DNA from: Bombus terrestris
Lineage: Eukaryota > Arthropoda > Insecta > Hymenoptera > Apidae
Reading direction: 5' to 3'
Assembly (NCBI RefSeq): GCF_910591885.1
Contig: NW_025963561.1
Span: forward strand, 1 to 64,000
DNA length: 64,000 nt
The notes below the pieces were generated by a model that had not been told where the DNA came from, made no database searches, and saw only the letters and a list, made by a program, of their open reading frames with translations. Shown in pieces: positions 25,860 to 41,830 of the stretch. The position numbers and the translations under genes are program-made. Numbering within the stretch: the stretch's first letter is position 1; each line of letters begins with the position of its first letter.

Positions 25860-27840
25860 ATATAGTAATGCAATATAACGGTAAACGTTATAACGTAATA
25901 GTATAAAACATCGCACGTCATATAGTGATGCGATATAACGTTATACGTAATAACGTAATGGTATATAACGCTATACGTCATATAGTGGTGCACTATATCG
26001 TTATAAGTCCTACAGTGATGGAATATAATATTATACATTATGACGTAATAGTATATAACGTTATACGCCATATAGTGATGCAATATGTCGTTATACGTCC
26101 TATAGTTATGCAATACAACGTTATACCTTGTAACCTAATAGTATATGACGTTATACCTTATAATGTAATAGTATATAACGTTATAGGTCATATAGTGATG
26201 CAATATATCGTTATACGTCATATAGTGATGCGATATAACGTTATAGGTCCTATAGTGATGGAATATAACGTTATAGTATAAAACGTAATAATACATAACG
26301 TTATACGTCATAACGTAATAGTATATACCGTTATACGTCATATAGTGGTGCAATATAACGTTATAGGTCTCATAGTGATGGAATATAACGTTATACATTA
26401 TAACGTAATAGTATATAACGTTATACGTCATATAGTGGTGCAATATAACGTTATAGGTCCTATAGTGATGGAATATAACGTTATACATTATAACGTAATA
26501 GTATATAACGTTATACGTTATAACGTAATAGTATATAACGTTATACGTCATATAGTGATGCAATATATCGTTATACGTCATATAGTGATGCGATATAACG
26601 TTATACCATATAACCTAATAGTATATAACGTTATACGACATAACGTAATAGAATATAACGTTATAGGTTATAACGTAATAGTATATAACGTTATACGTCA
26701 TATAGTGATGCAATATATCGTTATACGTCATATAGTGATGCGATATAACGTTATAGGTCCTATAGTGATGGAATATAACGTTATAGTATATAACGTAATA
26801 GTACATAACGTTATACGTCATAACGTAATAGTATATAACGTTATACGTCATATAGTGGTGCAATATCACGTTATAGGCCTTATAGTGATGGAATATAACG
26901 TTATACATTATAACGTAATAGTATATAACGTTATACGTCATAACATAATAGTATATAACGTTATACGTCATAACGTAATAGTATATAACGTTATACGTCA
27001 TATAGTGGTGCAATATAAAGTTATAGGTCTTATAGTGACCGCATATAACGTTATACATTATAACGTAATAGTATATAACGTTTTACGTCATAACGTAATA
27101 GTATATGACGTTATACGTCATAACTTAATAGTATATAACGTTATACGTCATATAGTGGTGCAATATAACGTTATAGGTCTTATAGTGATGGAATATAACG
27201 TTATAGTATATAACGTAATAGTACATAACGTTATACGTCATAACGTAATAGTATATAACGTTATACGTCATATAGTGTTGCAATATCACGTTATAGGCCT
27301 TATAGTGATGGAATATAACGTTATACATTATAACGTAATAGTATATAACGTTATACGTCATAACATAATAGTATATAACGTTATACGTCATAACGTAATA
27401 GTATATAGCGTTATACGTCATATTGTGGTGCAATATAACGTTATAGGCCTTATAGTGATGGAATATAACGTTATACATTATAACGTAATAGTATATAACG
27501 TTATACGTCATAACGTAATAGTATACAACGTTATACGTCATAACTTAATAGTATAAAACGTTATACGTCATATAGTGGTGCAATATAACGTTAGAGGTCT
27601 TATAGTGATGGAATATAACGTTATACATTATAACGTAATAGTATATAACGTTATACGTCATAACGTAATAGTACATAACGTTATACGTCATAACGTAATA
27701 GTATATAACGTTATAGTTCATATAGTGGTGCAATATAACGTTATAGGTCTCATAGTGATGGAATATAACGTTATACATTATAAAGTAATAGTATATAACG
27801 TTATACGTCATATAGTGGTGCAATATAACGTTATAGGTCC
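25860..27840. repeat. Higher-order repeat T, copy 6
   Basis: This copy aligns with copy 5 at 4,231 bp (141 units plus 1 base, the extra base being the 31-bp unit near 24697). It begins abruptly at about 25848, inside sequence that until then matches 19937. That makes its left edge a recombination-type junction. Confidence 0.83.
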
Positions 27841-28499
27841 TATAGTGATGGAATATAACGTTATACATTATAACGTAATAGTATATAACGTTATACGTCA
27901 TATAGTGATGCAATATATCGTTATACGTCATATAGTGAGGAGAATAAACGTTATAGGCCCTATAGTGATGGAATATAACGTTATACATTCTGACGTAATA
28001 GCATATAACGTTATATGTCATAACGTAATAGTATATAACCTTATACATCATATAGTGATGCGATATAACGTTATACGTCATAACGTAATAGTATAAAACA
28101 TCGTACGTCATATAGTGATGCGATATAACGTTAAACGTAATAACGTAATGGTATATAACGCTATTCGTCATATAGTGGTGCACTATAACGTTGTAGGTCC
28201 TACAGTGATGGAATATAACGTTATACATTATAACGTAATAGTATATAACGTTATACGTCATAACGTAATAGTATATAACGTTATACGTCATAACGTAATA
28301 GTATATAACGTTATACGTCATATAGTGGTGCAATATAACGTTATAGGTCTTATAGTGATGGCATATAACGTTATACATTATAACGTAATAGTATATAACG
28401 TTTTACGTCATAACGTAATAGTATATAACGTTATACGTCATAACTTAATAGTATATAACGTTATACGTCATATAGTGGTGCAATATAACGTTATAGGTT

Positions 28500-30600
28500 T
28501 TATAGTGATGGAATATAACGTTATTCATTATAACGTAATAGTATATAACGTTATACGTCATAACGTAATAGTATATAACGTTATACGTCATAACGTAATA
28601 GTATATAACGTTATGCATCATATAGTAATGCAATATAACGGTAAACGTTATAACGTAATAGTATAAAACATCGCACGTCATATAGTGATGCGATATAACG
28701 TTATACGTAATAACGTAATGGTATATAACGCTATACGTCATATAGTGGTGCACTATATCGTTATAAGTCCTACAGTGATGGAATATAATATTATACATTA
28801 TGACGTAATAGTATATAACGTTATACGCCATATAGTGATGCAATATGTCGTTATACGTCCTATAGTTATGCAATACAACGTTATACCTTATAACCTAATA
28901 GTATATGACGTTATACCTTATAATGTAATAGTATATAACGTTATACGTCATATAGTGATGCAATATATCGTTATACGTCATATAGTGATGCGATATAACG
29001 TTATAGGTCCTATAGTGATGGAATATAACGTTATAGTATAAAACGTAATAATACATAACGTTATACGTCATAACGTAATAGTATATAACGTTATACGTCA
29101 TATAGTGGTGCAATATAACGTTATAGGTCTCATAGTGATGGAATATAACGTTATACATTATAACGTAATAGTATATAACGTTATACGTCATATAGTGGTG
29201 CAATATAACGTTATAGGTCCTATAGTGATGGAATATAACGTTATACATTATAACGTAATAGTATATAACGTTATACGTTATAACGTAATAGTATATAACG
29301 TTATACGTCATATAGTGATGCAATATATCGTTATACGTCATATAGTGATGCGATATAACGTTATACCATATAACCTAATAGTATATAACGTTATACGACA
29401 TAACGTAATAGAATATAACGTTATACGTTATAACGTAATAGTATATAACGTTATACGTCATATAGTGATGCAATATATCGTTATTCGTCATATAGTGATG
29501 CGATATAACGTTATAGGTCCTATAGTGATGGAATATAACGTTATAGTATAGAACGTAATAGTACATAACGTTATACGTCATAACGTAATAGTATATAACG
29601 TTATACGTCATATAGTGGTGCAATATCACGTTATAGGCCTTATAGTGATGGAATATAACGTTATACATTATAACGTAATAGTATATAACGTTATACGTTA
29701 TAACATAATAGTATATAACGTTATACGTCATAACGTAATAGTATATAACGTTATACGTCATATAGTGGTGCAATATAAAGTTATAGGTCTTATAGTGACC
29801 GCATATAACGTTATACATTATAACGTAATAGTATATAACGTTTTACGTCATAACGTAATAGTATATGACGTTATACGTCATAACTTAATAGTATATAACG
29901 TTATACGTCATATAGTGGTGCAATATAACGTTATAGGTCTTATAGTGATGGAATATAACGTTATAGTATATAACGTAATAGTACATAACGTTATACGTCA
30001 TAACGTAATAGTATATAACGTTATACGTCATATAGTGTTGCAATATCACGTTATAGGCCTTATAGTGATGGAATATAACGTTATACATTATAACGTAATA
30101 GTATATAACGTTATACGTCATAACATAATAGTATATAACGTTATACGTCATAACGTAATAGTATATAGCGTTATACGTCATATTGTGGTGCAATATAACG
30201 TTATAGGCCTTATAGTGATGGAATATAACGTTATACATTATAACGTAATAGTATATAACGTTATACGTCATAACGTAATAGTATACAACGTTATACGTCA
30301 TAACTTAATAGTATAAAACGTTATACGTCATATAGTGGTGCAATATAACGTTAGAGGTCTTATAGTGATGGAATATAACGTTATACATTATAACGTAATA
30401 CTATATAACGTTATACGTCATAACGTAATAGTACATAACGTTATACGTCATAACGTAATAGTATATAACGTTATAGTTCATATAGTGGTGCAATATAACG
30501 TTATAGGTCTCATAGTGATGGAATATAACGTTATACATTACAAAGTAATAGTATATAACGTTATACGTCATATAGTGGTGCAATATAACGTTATAGGTCT
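28500..30600. repeat. Higher-order repeat T, copy 7
   Basis: This copy aligns with copy 6 at 2,760 bp (92 units). Single-base differences include GTTATTCGTCAT near 29481 and AGTATAGAACG near 29545. The right edge runs into sequence matching 16735-16900 (offset 13,861), ending in a 29-bp unit near 30770. Confidence 0.82.
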
Positions 30601-31529
30601 TATAGTGATGGAATATAACGTTATAGTATATAACGTAATAGTACATAACGTTATACGTCATAACGTAATAGTATATAACGTTATACGTCATATAGTGTTG
30701 CAATATCACGTTAAAGGCCTTATAGTGATGGAATTTAACGTTATACATTATAACGTAATAGTATATAACGTATACGTCATAACGTAATAGTATATAACGT
30801 TATACGTCATAACATAATAGTATATAACGTTATACGTCATAACGTAATAGTATATAACGTTATACGTCATATTGTGGTGCAATATAACGTTATAGGCCTT
30901 ATAGTGATGGAATATAACGTTATACATTATAACGTAATAGTATATAACGTTATACGTCATAACTTAACAGTACATAACGTTATACGTCATAACTTAATAG
31001 CATATAACGTTATACGTCATAAAGTGGTGCAATATCACGTTATAGGCCTTATAGTCATGGAATATAACCTTATACATTATAACGTAATAGTATATAACGT
31101 TATACGTCATAACGTAATAGTATATAACGTTATACGTCATATAGTGGTGCAATATAGTGTTATAGGTCTTATAGTGATGGCATATAACGTTATACATTAT
31201 AACGTACTAGTATATAACGTTTTACGTCATAACGTAATAGTATACAACGTTATACGTCATAACTTAATAGTATAAAACGTTATACGTCATATAGTGGTGC
31301 AATATAACGTTAGAGGTCTTATAGTGATGGAATATAACGTTATACATTATAACGTAATAGTATATAACGTTATACGTCATAACGTAATAGTACATAACGT
31401 TATTCGTCATAACGTAATAGTATATAACGTTATAGTTCATATAGTGGTGCAATATAACGTTATAGGTCTCATAGTGATGGAATATAACGTTATACATTAT
31501 AAAGTAATAGTATATAACGTTATACGTCA

Positions 31530-33690
31530 TATAGTGGTGCAATATAACGTTATAGGTCCTATAGTGATGGAATATAACGCTATACATTATAACGTAATAG
31601 TATATAACGTTATACATCATAACGTAATAGTATATAACGTTATACGTCATAACGTAATAGTATATAACGTTATGCATCATATAGTAATGCAATATAACGC
31701 TAAACGTTATAACGTAATAGTATGAAACATCGTACGTCATATAGTGATGCGATATAACGTTATACGTCATATAGTGGTGCAATATAACGTTATAGGTCCT
31801 ATAGTGATGGAATATAACGTTATAGTATATAACGTAATAGTATATAACGTTATACGTCATAACGTAATAGTATATAACGTTATACGTCATATAGTGGTGC
31901 AATATCACGTTATAGGCCTTATAGTGATGGAATACAACGTTATACATTATAACGTAATAGTATATAACGTATACGTCACAACGTAATAGTATATAACGTT
32001 ATACGTCATAACGTAATAGTATACAACGCTATACGTCATATAGTGGTGCACTATAACGTTATAGGTCCTACAGTGATGGGATATAACGTTATACGTCATA
32101 TAGTGGTGCATTATAACGTTAAACGTTATAACGTAATACTATAAAACATCGTACGTCATATAGTGATGCGATATAACGTTAAACGTAATAACGTAATGGT
32201 ATATAACGCTATACGTCATATAGTGGTGCACTATAACGTTATAGGTCCTACAGTGATGGAATATAACGTTATACATTATAACGTAATAGTATATAACGTT
32301 ATACGACATATAGTGATGCAATATGTCGTTATACGTCCTATAGTTATGCAATACAAAGTTATACCTTGTAATCTAATAGTATACGACGTTATACCTTACA
32401 ATGAAATAGTATATAACGTTATACGTCATATAGTTATGCAATATATCGTTATACGTCATATAGTGATGCGATATAACGTTATAGGTCCTATAGAGATGGA
32501 ATATAACGTTATAGTATAAAACGAAATAATATATAACGTTATACGTCATAACGTAATAGTATATACCGTTATACGTCATATAGTGGGGCAATATAACGTT
32601 ATAGGCCTTATAGTGATGGAATATAACGTTATACATTATAACGTAATAGTATATAACGTTATACGTCATAACGTAATAGTATATAACGTTATAGGTCTTA
32701 TAGTGATGGAATATAACGTTATACATTATAACGTAATAGTATATAACGTTATACGTCATAACGTAATAGTACATAAAGTTATACGTCATAACGTAATAGT
32801 ATATAACGTTATACGTAATAACGTAATAGTATATAACGTTATACGTAATAACGTAATAGTATATAACGTTATACGTCATATAGTGGTTGCAATATAACGT
32901 TATAGGTCCTATAGTGATGGAATATAACGTTATACATTATAACGTAATAGTATATAAAGTTATACGACATAACGTAATAGAATATAACGTTTTACGTCAT
33001 AACGTAATAGTATATAACGTTCTACGTCATATAGTGGTGCAATGTAACCTTATAGGTCCTATAGTGATGGAATATAACGTTATACATTATAACGTAATAG
33101 TAAATAACGTTATACGTTATAACATAATAGTATATAACGTTATACGTCATATAGTGACGCAATATATCGTTATACGTCATATAGTGAGGAGATTAAACGT
33201 TATAGGCCCTATAGTGATGGAATATAACGTTATACATTCTGACGTAATAGCATATAACGTTATATGTTATAACGTAATAGTATATAACGTTATACATCAT
33301 ATAGTGATGCAATATAACGTTAAACGTTATAACGTAATAGTATATAACGTTATACGTCATATAGTGGTGCAATATATCGTTATACGTCATATAGTGATGC
33401 AATATAATGTTATACCTCATATTGTGATGCGATATAATTTTATACGTTATAACATAATTGTATACAACGCGATACGTCATAACGTAATAGTATATAACGT
33501 TATACGTCATACAGTGATGTAATATATTGTTATACGACCGAAAGAGAGGCAATAAAACGTTATACGTCATATAGTGATGCGATATAACGTTATACGTCAT
33601 AACGTAATACTATAAAACATCGTACGTCATATAGTGATGCGATATAACGTTAAACGTAATAACGTAATGGTATATAACGCTATTCGTCAT
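31530..33690. repeat. 2,160-bp tandem duplication V, copy 1
   Basis: This copy is directly followed by 33690-35850 at exactly 2,160 bp. It is also the third copy of module U, matching 17430-19590. It holds the 29-bp unit at 31970, the 31-bp unit at 32887, L at 33186 and G at 33536. It differs from copy 2 at few sites, for example CTATAGAGATGG near 32488 against CTATACTGATTG near 34648. Confidence 0.87.
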
Positions 33691-35850
33691 ATAGTGGTGC
33701 AATATAACGTTATAGGTCCTATAGTGATGGAATATAACGCTATACATTATAACGTAATAGTATATAACGTTATACATCATAACGTAATAGTATATAACGT
33801 TATACGTCATAACGTAATAGTATATAACGTTATACATCATATAGTAATGCAATATAACGTTAAACGTTATAACGTAATAGTATAAAACATCGTACGTCAT
33901 ATAGTGATGCGATATAACGTTATACGTCATATAGTGGTGCAATATAACGTTATAGGTCCTATAGTGATGGAATATAACGTTATACATTATAACGTAATAG
34001 TATATAACGTTATACGTCATAACGTAATAGTATATAACGTTATACGTCATATAGTGGTGCAATATCACGTTATAGGCCTTATAGTGATGGAATACAACGT
34101 TATACATTATAACGTAATAGTATATAACGTATACGTCACAACGTAATAGTATATAACGTTATACGTCATAACGTAATAGTATACAACGCTATACGTCATA
34201 TAGTGGTGCACTATAACGTTATAGGTCCTACAGTGATGGGATATAACGTTATACGTCATATAGTGGTGCATTATAACGTTAAACGTTATAACGTAATACT
34301 ATAAAACATCGTACGTCATATAGTGATGCGATATAACGTTAAACGTAATAACGTAATGGTATATAACGCTATACGTCATATAGTGGTGCACTATAACGTT
34401 ATAGGTCCTACAGTGATGGAATATAACGTTATACATTATAACGTAATAGTATATAACGTTATACGACATATAGTGATGCAATATGTCGTTATACGTCCTA
34501 TAGTTATGCAATACAAAGTTATACCTTGTAATCTAATAGTATACGACGTTATACCTTACAATGAAATAGTATATAACGTTATACGTCATATAGTGATGCA
34601 ATATATCGTTATACGTCATATAGTGATGCGATATAACGTTATAGGTCCTATACTGATTGAATATAACGTTATAGTATAAAACGAAATAATATATAACGTT
34701 ATACGTCATAACGTAATAGTATATACCGTTATACGTCATATAGTGGGGCAATATAACGTTATAGGCCTTATAGTGATGGAATATAACGTTATACATTATA
34801 ACGTAATAGTATATAACGTTATACGTCATAACGTAATAGTATATAACGTTCTAGGTCTTATAGTGATGGAATATAACGTTATACATTATAACGTAGTAGT
34901 ATATAACGTTATACGTCATAACGTAATAGTACATAAAGTTATACGTCATAACGTAATAGTATATAACGTTATACGTAATAACGTAATAGTATATAACGTT
35001 ATACGTAATAACGTAATAGTATATAACGTTATACGTCATATAGTGGTTGCAATATAACGTTATAGGTCCTATAGTGATGGAATATAACGTTATACATTAT
35101 AACGTAATAGTATATAAAGTTATACGACATAACGTAATAGAATATAACGTTTTACGTCATAACGTAATAGTATATAACGTTCTACGTCATATAGTGGTGC
35201 AATGTAACGTTATAGGTCCTATAGTGATGGAATATAACGTTATACATTATAACGTAATAGTAAATAACGTTATACGTTATAACATAATAGTATATAACGT
35301 TATACGTCATATAGTGATGCAATATATCGTTATACGTCATATAGTGAGGAGATTAAACGTTATAGGCCCTATAGTGATGGAATATAACGTTATACATTCT
35401 GACGTAATAGCATATAACGTTATATGTTATAACGTAATAGTATATAACGTTATACATCATATAGTGATGCAATATAACGTTAAACGTTATAACGTAATAG
35501 TATATAACGTTATACGTCATATAGTGGTGCAATATATCGTTATACGTCATATAGTGATGCAATATAATGTTATACCTCATATTGTGATGCGATATAATTT
35601 TATACGTTATAACATAATTGTATACAACGCGATACGTCATAACGTAATAGTATATAACGTTATACGTCATACAGTGATGTAATATATTGTTATACGACCG
35701 AAAGAGAGGCAATAAAACGTTATACGTCATATAGTGATGCGATATAACGTTATACGTCATAACGTAATACTATAAAACATCGTACGTCATATAGTGATGC
35801 GATATAACGTTAAACGTAATAACGTAATGGTATATAACGCTATTCGTCAT
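33690..35850. repeat. 2,160-bp tandem duplication V, copy 2
   Basis: This is a head-to-tail copy of the preceding 2,160 bp, with the 29-bp unit at 34130, the 31-bp unit at 35047, L at 35346 and G at 35696. Similarity stops at about 35875, where GGTCTTATAGTGATGGCAT replaces the expected GGTCCTATAG unit. A second G follows only 300 bp after the first (35996). Confidence 0.87.
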
Positions 35851-37539
35851 ATAGTGGTGCAATATAACGTTATAGGTCTTATAGTGATGGCATATAACGT
35901 TATACATTATAACGTAATAGTATATAACGTTTTACGTCATAACGTAATAGTATATAACGGTATACGTCATATAGTGTTGCAATGTATCGTTATACGACCG
36001 AAAGAGAGGCAATAAAACGTCATACGTCATATAGTGATGCGATATAACGTTATACGTAATTACGTAATAGTATATAACGTTATGCGCCATATTGTGATGC
36101 AATATATCGTTATACGTCCTATAGTTATGCAATACAACGTTATACCTTATAACCTAAGAATATATGACGATATACCTTATAACGTAATAGTATACAACGT
36201 TATACGTCATATAGAGGTGCAATATAACGTTATAGGCCTTATAGTGATGGAATATAACGTTATACATTATAACGTAATAGTATATAACGTTATACGTCAT
36301 AACGTAATAGTATATAACGTTATGCATCATATAGTAATGCAACATAACGCTAAACGTTATAACGTAATAGTATAAAACATCGTACGTCATATAGTGATGC
36401 GATATAACGTTATACGTATTAACGTAATAGTATATAAGGTTTTACGTCATAACGTAATAGTATATAACGTTCTACGTCATATAGTGGTGCAATGTAACGT
36501 TATAGGTCCTATAGTGATGGAATATAACGTTATACATTATAACGTAATAGTAAATAACGTTATACGCTATAACGTAATAGTATATAACGTTATACGTCAT
36601 ATAGTGATGCAATATATCGTTATACGTCATATAGTGAGGAGATTAAACGTTATAGGCCCTATAGTGATGGAATATAACGTTATACACTCTGACGTAATAG
36701 CATATAACGTTATATGTCATAACGTAATAGTATATAACCTTATACATCATATAGTGATGCAATATAACGTTAAACGTTATAACGTAATAGTATATAACGT
36801 TATACGCCATATAGTGGTGCAATATATCGTTATACGTCATATAGTGATGCAATATAATGTTATACCTCATATTGTGATGCGATATAATTTTATACGTTAT
36901 AACGTAATTGTATACAATGCGATACGTCATAACGTAATAGTATATAACGTTATACGTCATACAGTGATGCAATATATTGTTATACGACCGAAAGAGAGGC
37001 AATAAAACGTTATACGTCATATAGTGATGCGATATAACGTTATACGTCATAACGTAATAGTATAAAACATCGTACGTCATATAGTGATGCGATATAACGT
37101 TAAACGTAATAACGTAATGGTATATAACGCTATTCGTCATATAGTGGTGCACTATAACGTTATAGGTCCTACAGTGATGGAATATAACGTTATACATTAT
37201 AACGTAATAGTATATAACGTTATACGTCATAACGTAATAGTATATAACGTTATACGTCATAACGTAATAGTATATAACGTTATACGTCATATAGTGGTGC
37301 AATATAACGTTATAGGTCTTATAGTGATGGAATATAACGTTATACATTATAACGTAATAGTATATAACGTTATACGTCATAACGTAATAGTATATAACGT
37401 TATAAGTCATAACGTAATAGTATATAACGTTATACGTCATAACGTAATAGTATATAACGTTATGCATCATATAGTAATGCAATATAACGGTAAACGTTAT
37501 AACGTAATAGTATAAAACATCGCACGTCATATAGTGATG

Positions 37540-38660
37540 CGATATAACGTTATACGTAATAACGTAATGGTATATAACGCTATACGTCATATAGTGGTGC
37601 ACTATAACGTTATAGGTCCTACAGTGATGGAATATAACGTTATACATTATAACGTAATAGTATATAACGTTATACGCCATATAGTGATGCAATATATCGT
37701 TATACGTCATATAGTGATGCGATATAACGTTATAGGTCCTATAGTGATGGAATATAACGTTATAGTATATAACGTAATAGTACATAACGGTATACGTTAT
37801 AACGTAATAGTATATAACGTTATACGTCATATAGTGGTGCAATATCACGTTAAAGGCCTTATAGTGATGGAATACAACGTTATACATTATAACGTAATAG
37901 TATATAACGTATACGTCATAACGTAATAGTATATAACGTTATACGTCATAACGTAATAGTATATAACGTTATACGTCATACAGTGGTGCAATATAACGTT
38001 ATAGGTCTTATAGTGATGGCATATAACGTTATACATTATAACGTAATAGTACATAACGTTTTACGTCATAACGTAATAGTATATAACGTTATACGTCATA
38101 ACTTAATAGTATATAACGTTATACGTCATAACGTAATAGTATATAACGTTAGACGTCATAACGTAATAATATATAACGTTATACGTCATATAGTGGTGCA
38201 ATATAACGTTATAGGTCTTATAGTGATGGCATATAACGTTATACATTATAACGTAATTGTATATAACGTTTTACGTCGTAACGTAATAGTATATAACGTT
38301 ATACGACATAACGTAATAGTATATAAAGTTATAGGTCATATAGTGGTGCAATATAACGTTATAGGTCTCATAGTGATGGAATATAACGTTATACATTATA
38401 ACGTAATAGTATATAACGTTATACGTCATATAGTTGTGCAATATAACGTTATAGGTCCTATAGTGATGGAATATAACGTTATACATTATAACGTAATAGT
38501 ATATAACGTTATACGTCATATAGTGATGCAATATATCGTTATACGTCATATAGTGATGCGATATAACGTTATAGGTCCTATAGTGATGGAATATAACGTT
38601 ATACATTATAACGTAATAGTATATAACATTATACGTCATAACGTAATAGTACATAACGTT
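37540..38660. repeat. Dispersed module Z2, copy 1
   Basis: This block matches 56660-57780 at 19,118 bp, the longest-range match I traced. Shared marks are the 29-bp unit (37910), a GTTAGACGTCATAACG unit, an ATAATATATAACG unit and GTTTTACGTCGTAACG. Confidence 0.78.
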
Positions 38661-39239
38661 ATACGTCATAACGTAATAGTATATAACGTTATACGTAATA
38701 ACGTAATAGTATATAACGTTATACGTAATAACGTAATAGTATATAACGTTATACGTCATATAGTGGTTGCAATATAACGCTATAGGTCCTATAGTGATGG
38801 AATATAACGTTATACATTATAACGTAACAGTATATAACGCTTTACGTCATAACGTAATAGTATATAACGTTATACGTAATAACGTAATAGTATATAACGT
38901 TATACGTCATATAGTGGTTGCAATATAACGTTATAGGTCCTATAGTGATGGAATATAACGTTATACATTATAACGTAGTAGTATATAAAGTTATACGTCA
39001 TAACGTAATATTATATAACGTTATAGGTCATATAGTGGTGCAATAAAACGCTATAGGTCTCATAGTGATGGAATATAACGTTATACATTATAACGTAATA
39101 GTATATAACGTTATACGTCATATAGTGGTGCAATATAACGTTATAGGTCCTATAGTGATGGAATATAACGTTATACATTATAACGTAATAGTATATAATG
39201 TTATACGTCATAACGTAATAGTATATACCGTTATACGTC

Positions 39240-39700
39240 ATATTGTGGTGCAATATAACGTTATAGGCCTTATAGTGATGGAATATAACGTTATACATTA
39301 TAACGTAATAGTATATAACGTTATACGTCATATAGTGGTGCAATATAACGTTATAGGTCCTATAGTGATGGAATATAACGTTATACATTATAACGTAATA
39401 GTATATAATGTTATACGTCATAACGTAATAGTATATAACGTTATACGTCATATAGTGGTGCAATATAACGTTATAGGTCCTATAGTGATGGAATATAACG
39501 TTGTACATTATAACGTAATAGTATATAACGTTATACATCATAACGTAATAGTATATAACGTTATACGTCATAACGTAATAGTATATAACGGTATGCATCA
39601 TATAGTAATGCAATATAACGCTAAACGTTATAACGTAATAGTATAAAACATCGTACGTCATATAGTGTTGCGATATAACGTTATACGTAATAACGTAATA
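39240..39700. repeat. Duplicated segment, copy 1
   Basis: This segment matches 41370-41830 at 2,130 bp (71 units). It contains two X-Y-Z groups followed by a GTTGTACATT Z variant, H with GGTATGCATC, and I-J with GTGTTGCG. A shortened version also sits at 40680-40920. Confidence 0.75.
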
Positions 39701-41369
39701 GTATATAACGTTTTACGTCATAACGTAATAGTATATAACGTTGTACGTCATATAGAGGTGCAATATAACGTTATAGGTCTCATAGTGATGGAATATAACG
39801 TTATACATTATAACGTAATAGTATATAACGTTATACGTCATAACGTAATAGTATATAACGTTACAGGTCATATGGTGGTGCAATATAACGTTATAGGTCT
39901 CATAGTGATGGAATATAACGTTATACATTATAACGTAATAGTATATAACGTTATACGTCATAACGTAATAGTACATAACGTTATACGTCATAACGTAATA
40001 GTATATAACGTTATAGTTCATATAGTGGTGCAATATAACGTTATAGGTCTCATAGTGATGGAATATAACGTTATACATTATAAAGTAATAGTATATAACG
40101 TTATACGTCATATAGTGGTGCAATATAACGTTATAGGTCCTATAGTGATGGAATATAACGCTATACATTATAACGTAATAGTATATAACGTTATACATCA
40201 TAACGTAATAGTATATAACGTTATACGTCATAACGTAATAGTATATAACGTTATGCATCATATAGTAATGCAATATAACGCTAAACGTTATAACGTAATA
40301 GTATGAAACATCGTACGTCATATAGTGATGCGATATAACGTTATACGTCATATAGTGATGCGATATAACGTTATAGGTCCTATAGTGATGGAATATAACG
40401 TTATAGTATAAAACGTAATAATACATAACGTTATACGTCATAACGTAATAGTATATAACATTATACGTCATATAGTGGTGCAATATAACGTTATAGGCCT
40501 TATAGTGATGGAATATAACGTTATACATTATAACGTAATAGTATATAACGTTATACGTCATAACGTAATAGTATATAACGTTATAGGCCTTATAATGATG
40601 GAATATAACGTTATACATTATAACGTAATAGTATATAATGTTATACGTCATAACGTAATAGTATATAACGTTATACGTCATATAGTGGTGCAATATAACG
40701 TTAGAGGTCCTATAGTGATGGAATATAACGTTGTACATTATAACGTAATAGTATATAACGTTATACATCATAACGTAATAGTATATAACGTTATACGTCA
40801 TAACGTAATAGTATATAACGGTATGCATCATATAGTAATGCAATATAATGCTAAACGTTATAATGTAATAGTATAAAACATCGTACGTCATATAGTGTTG
40901 CGATATAACGTTATACGTAATAGCGTAATAGTATATAACGTTATACGTCATATAGTGATGCAATATATCGTTATACGTCATATAGTGATGCGATATAACG
41001 TTATACCATATAACCTAATAGTATATAACGTTATACGACATAACGTAATAGAATATAACGTTATAGGTTATAACGTAATAGTATATAACGTTATACGTCA
41101 TATAGTGATGCAATATATCGTTATACGTCATTTAGTGATGCGATATAACGTTATAGGTCCTATAGTGATGGAATATAACGTTATAGTATATAACGTAATA
41201 GTACAAAACCTTATACGTCATAACGTAATAGTATATAACGTTATACGTCATATAGTGGTGCAATATCACGTTATAGGCCTTATAGTGATGGAATATAACG
41301 TTATACATTATAACGTAATAGTATATAATGTTATACGTCATAACGTAATAGTATATAACGTTATACGTC

Positions 41370-41830
41370 ATATTGTGGTGCAATATAACGTTATAGGCCT
41401 TATAGTGATGGAATATAACGTTATACATTATAACGTAATAGTATATAACGTTATACGTCATATAGTGGTGCAATATAACGTTATAGGTCCTATAGTGATG
41501 GAATATAACGTTATACATTATAACGTAATAGTATATAATGTTATACGTCATACCGTAATAGTATATAACGTTATACGTCATATAGTGGTGCAATATAACG
41601 TTATAGGTCCTATAGTGATGGAATATAACGTTGTACATTATAACGTAATAGTATATAACGTTATACATCATAACGTAATAGTATATAACGTTATACGTCA
41701 TAACGTAATGGTATATAACGGTATGCATCATATAGTAATGCAATATAACGCTAAACGTTATAACGTAATAGTATAAAACATCGTACGTCATATAGTGTTG
41801 CGATATAACGTTATACGTAATAACCTAATA
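41370..41830. repeat. Duplicated segment, copy 2
   Basis: This is the partner of 39240-39700, with a private CATACCGTAATAG change near 41549 and GTAATGG near 41706. After 41820 it joins F-type units and marker L (41977), unlike copy 1. Confidence 0.75.
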
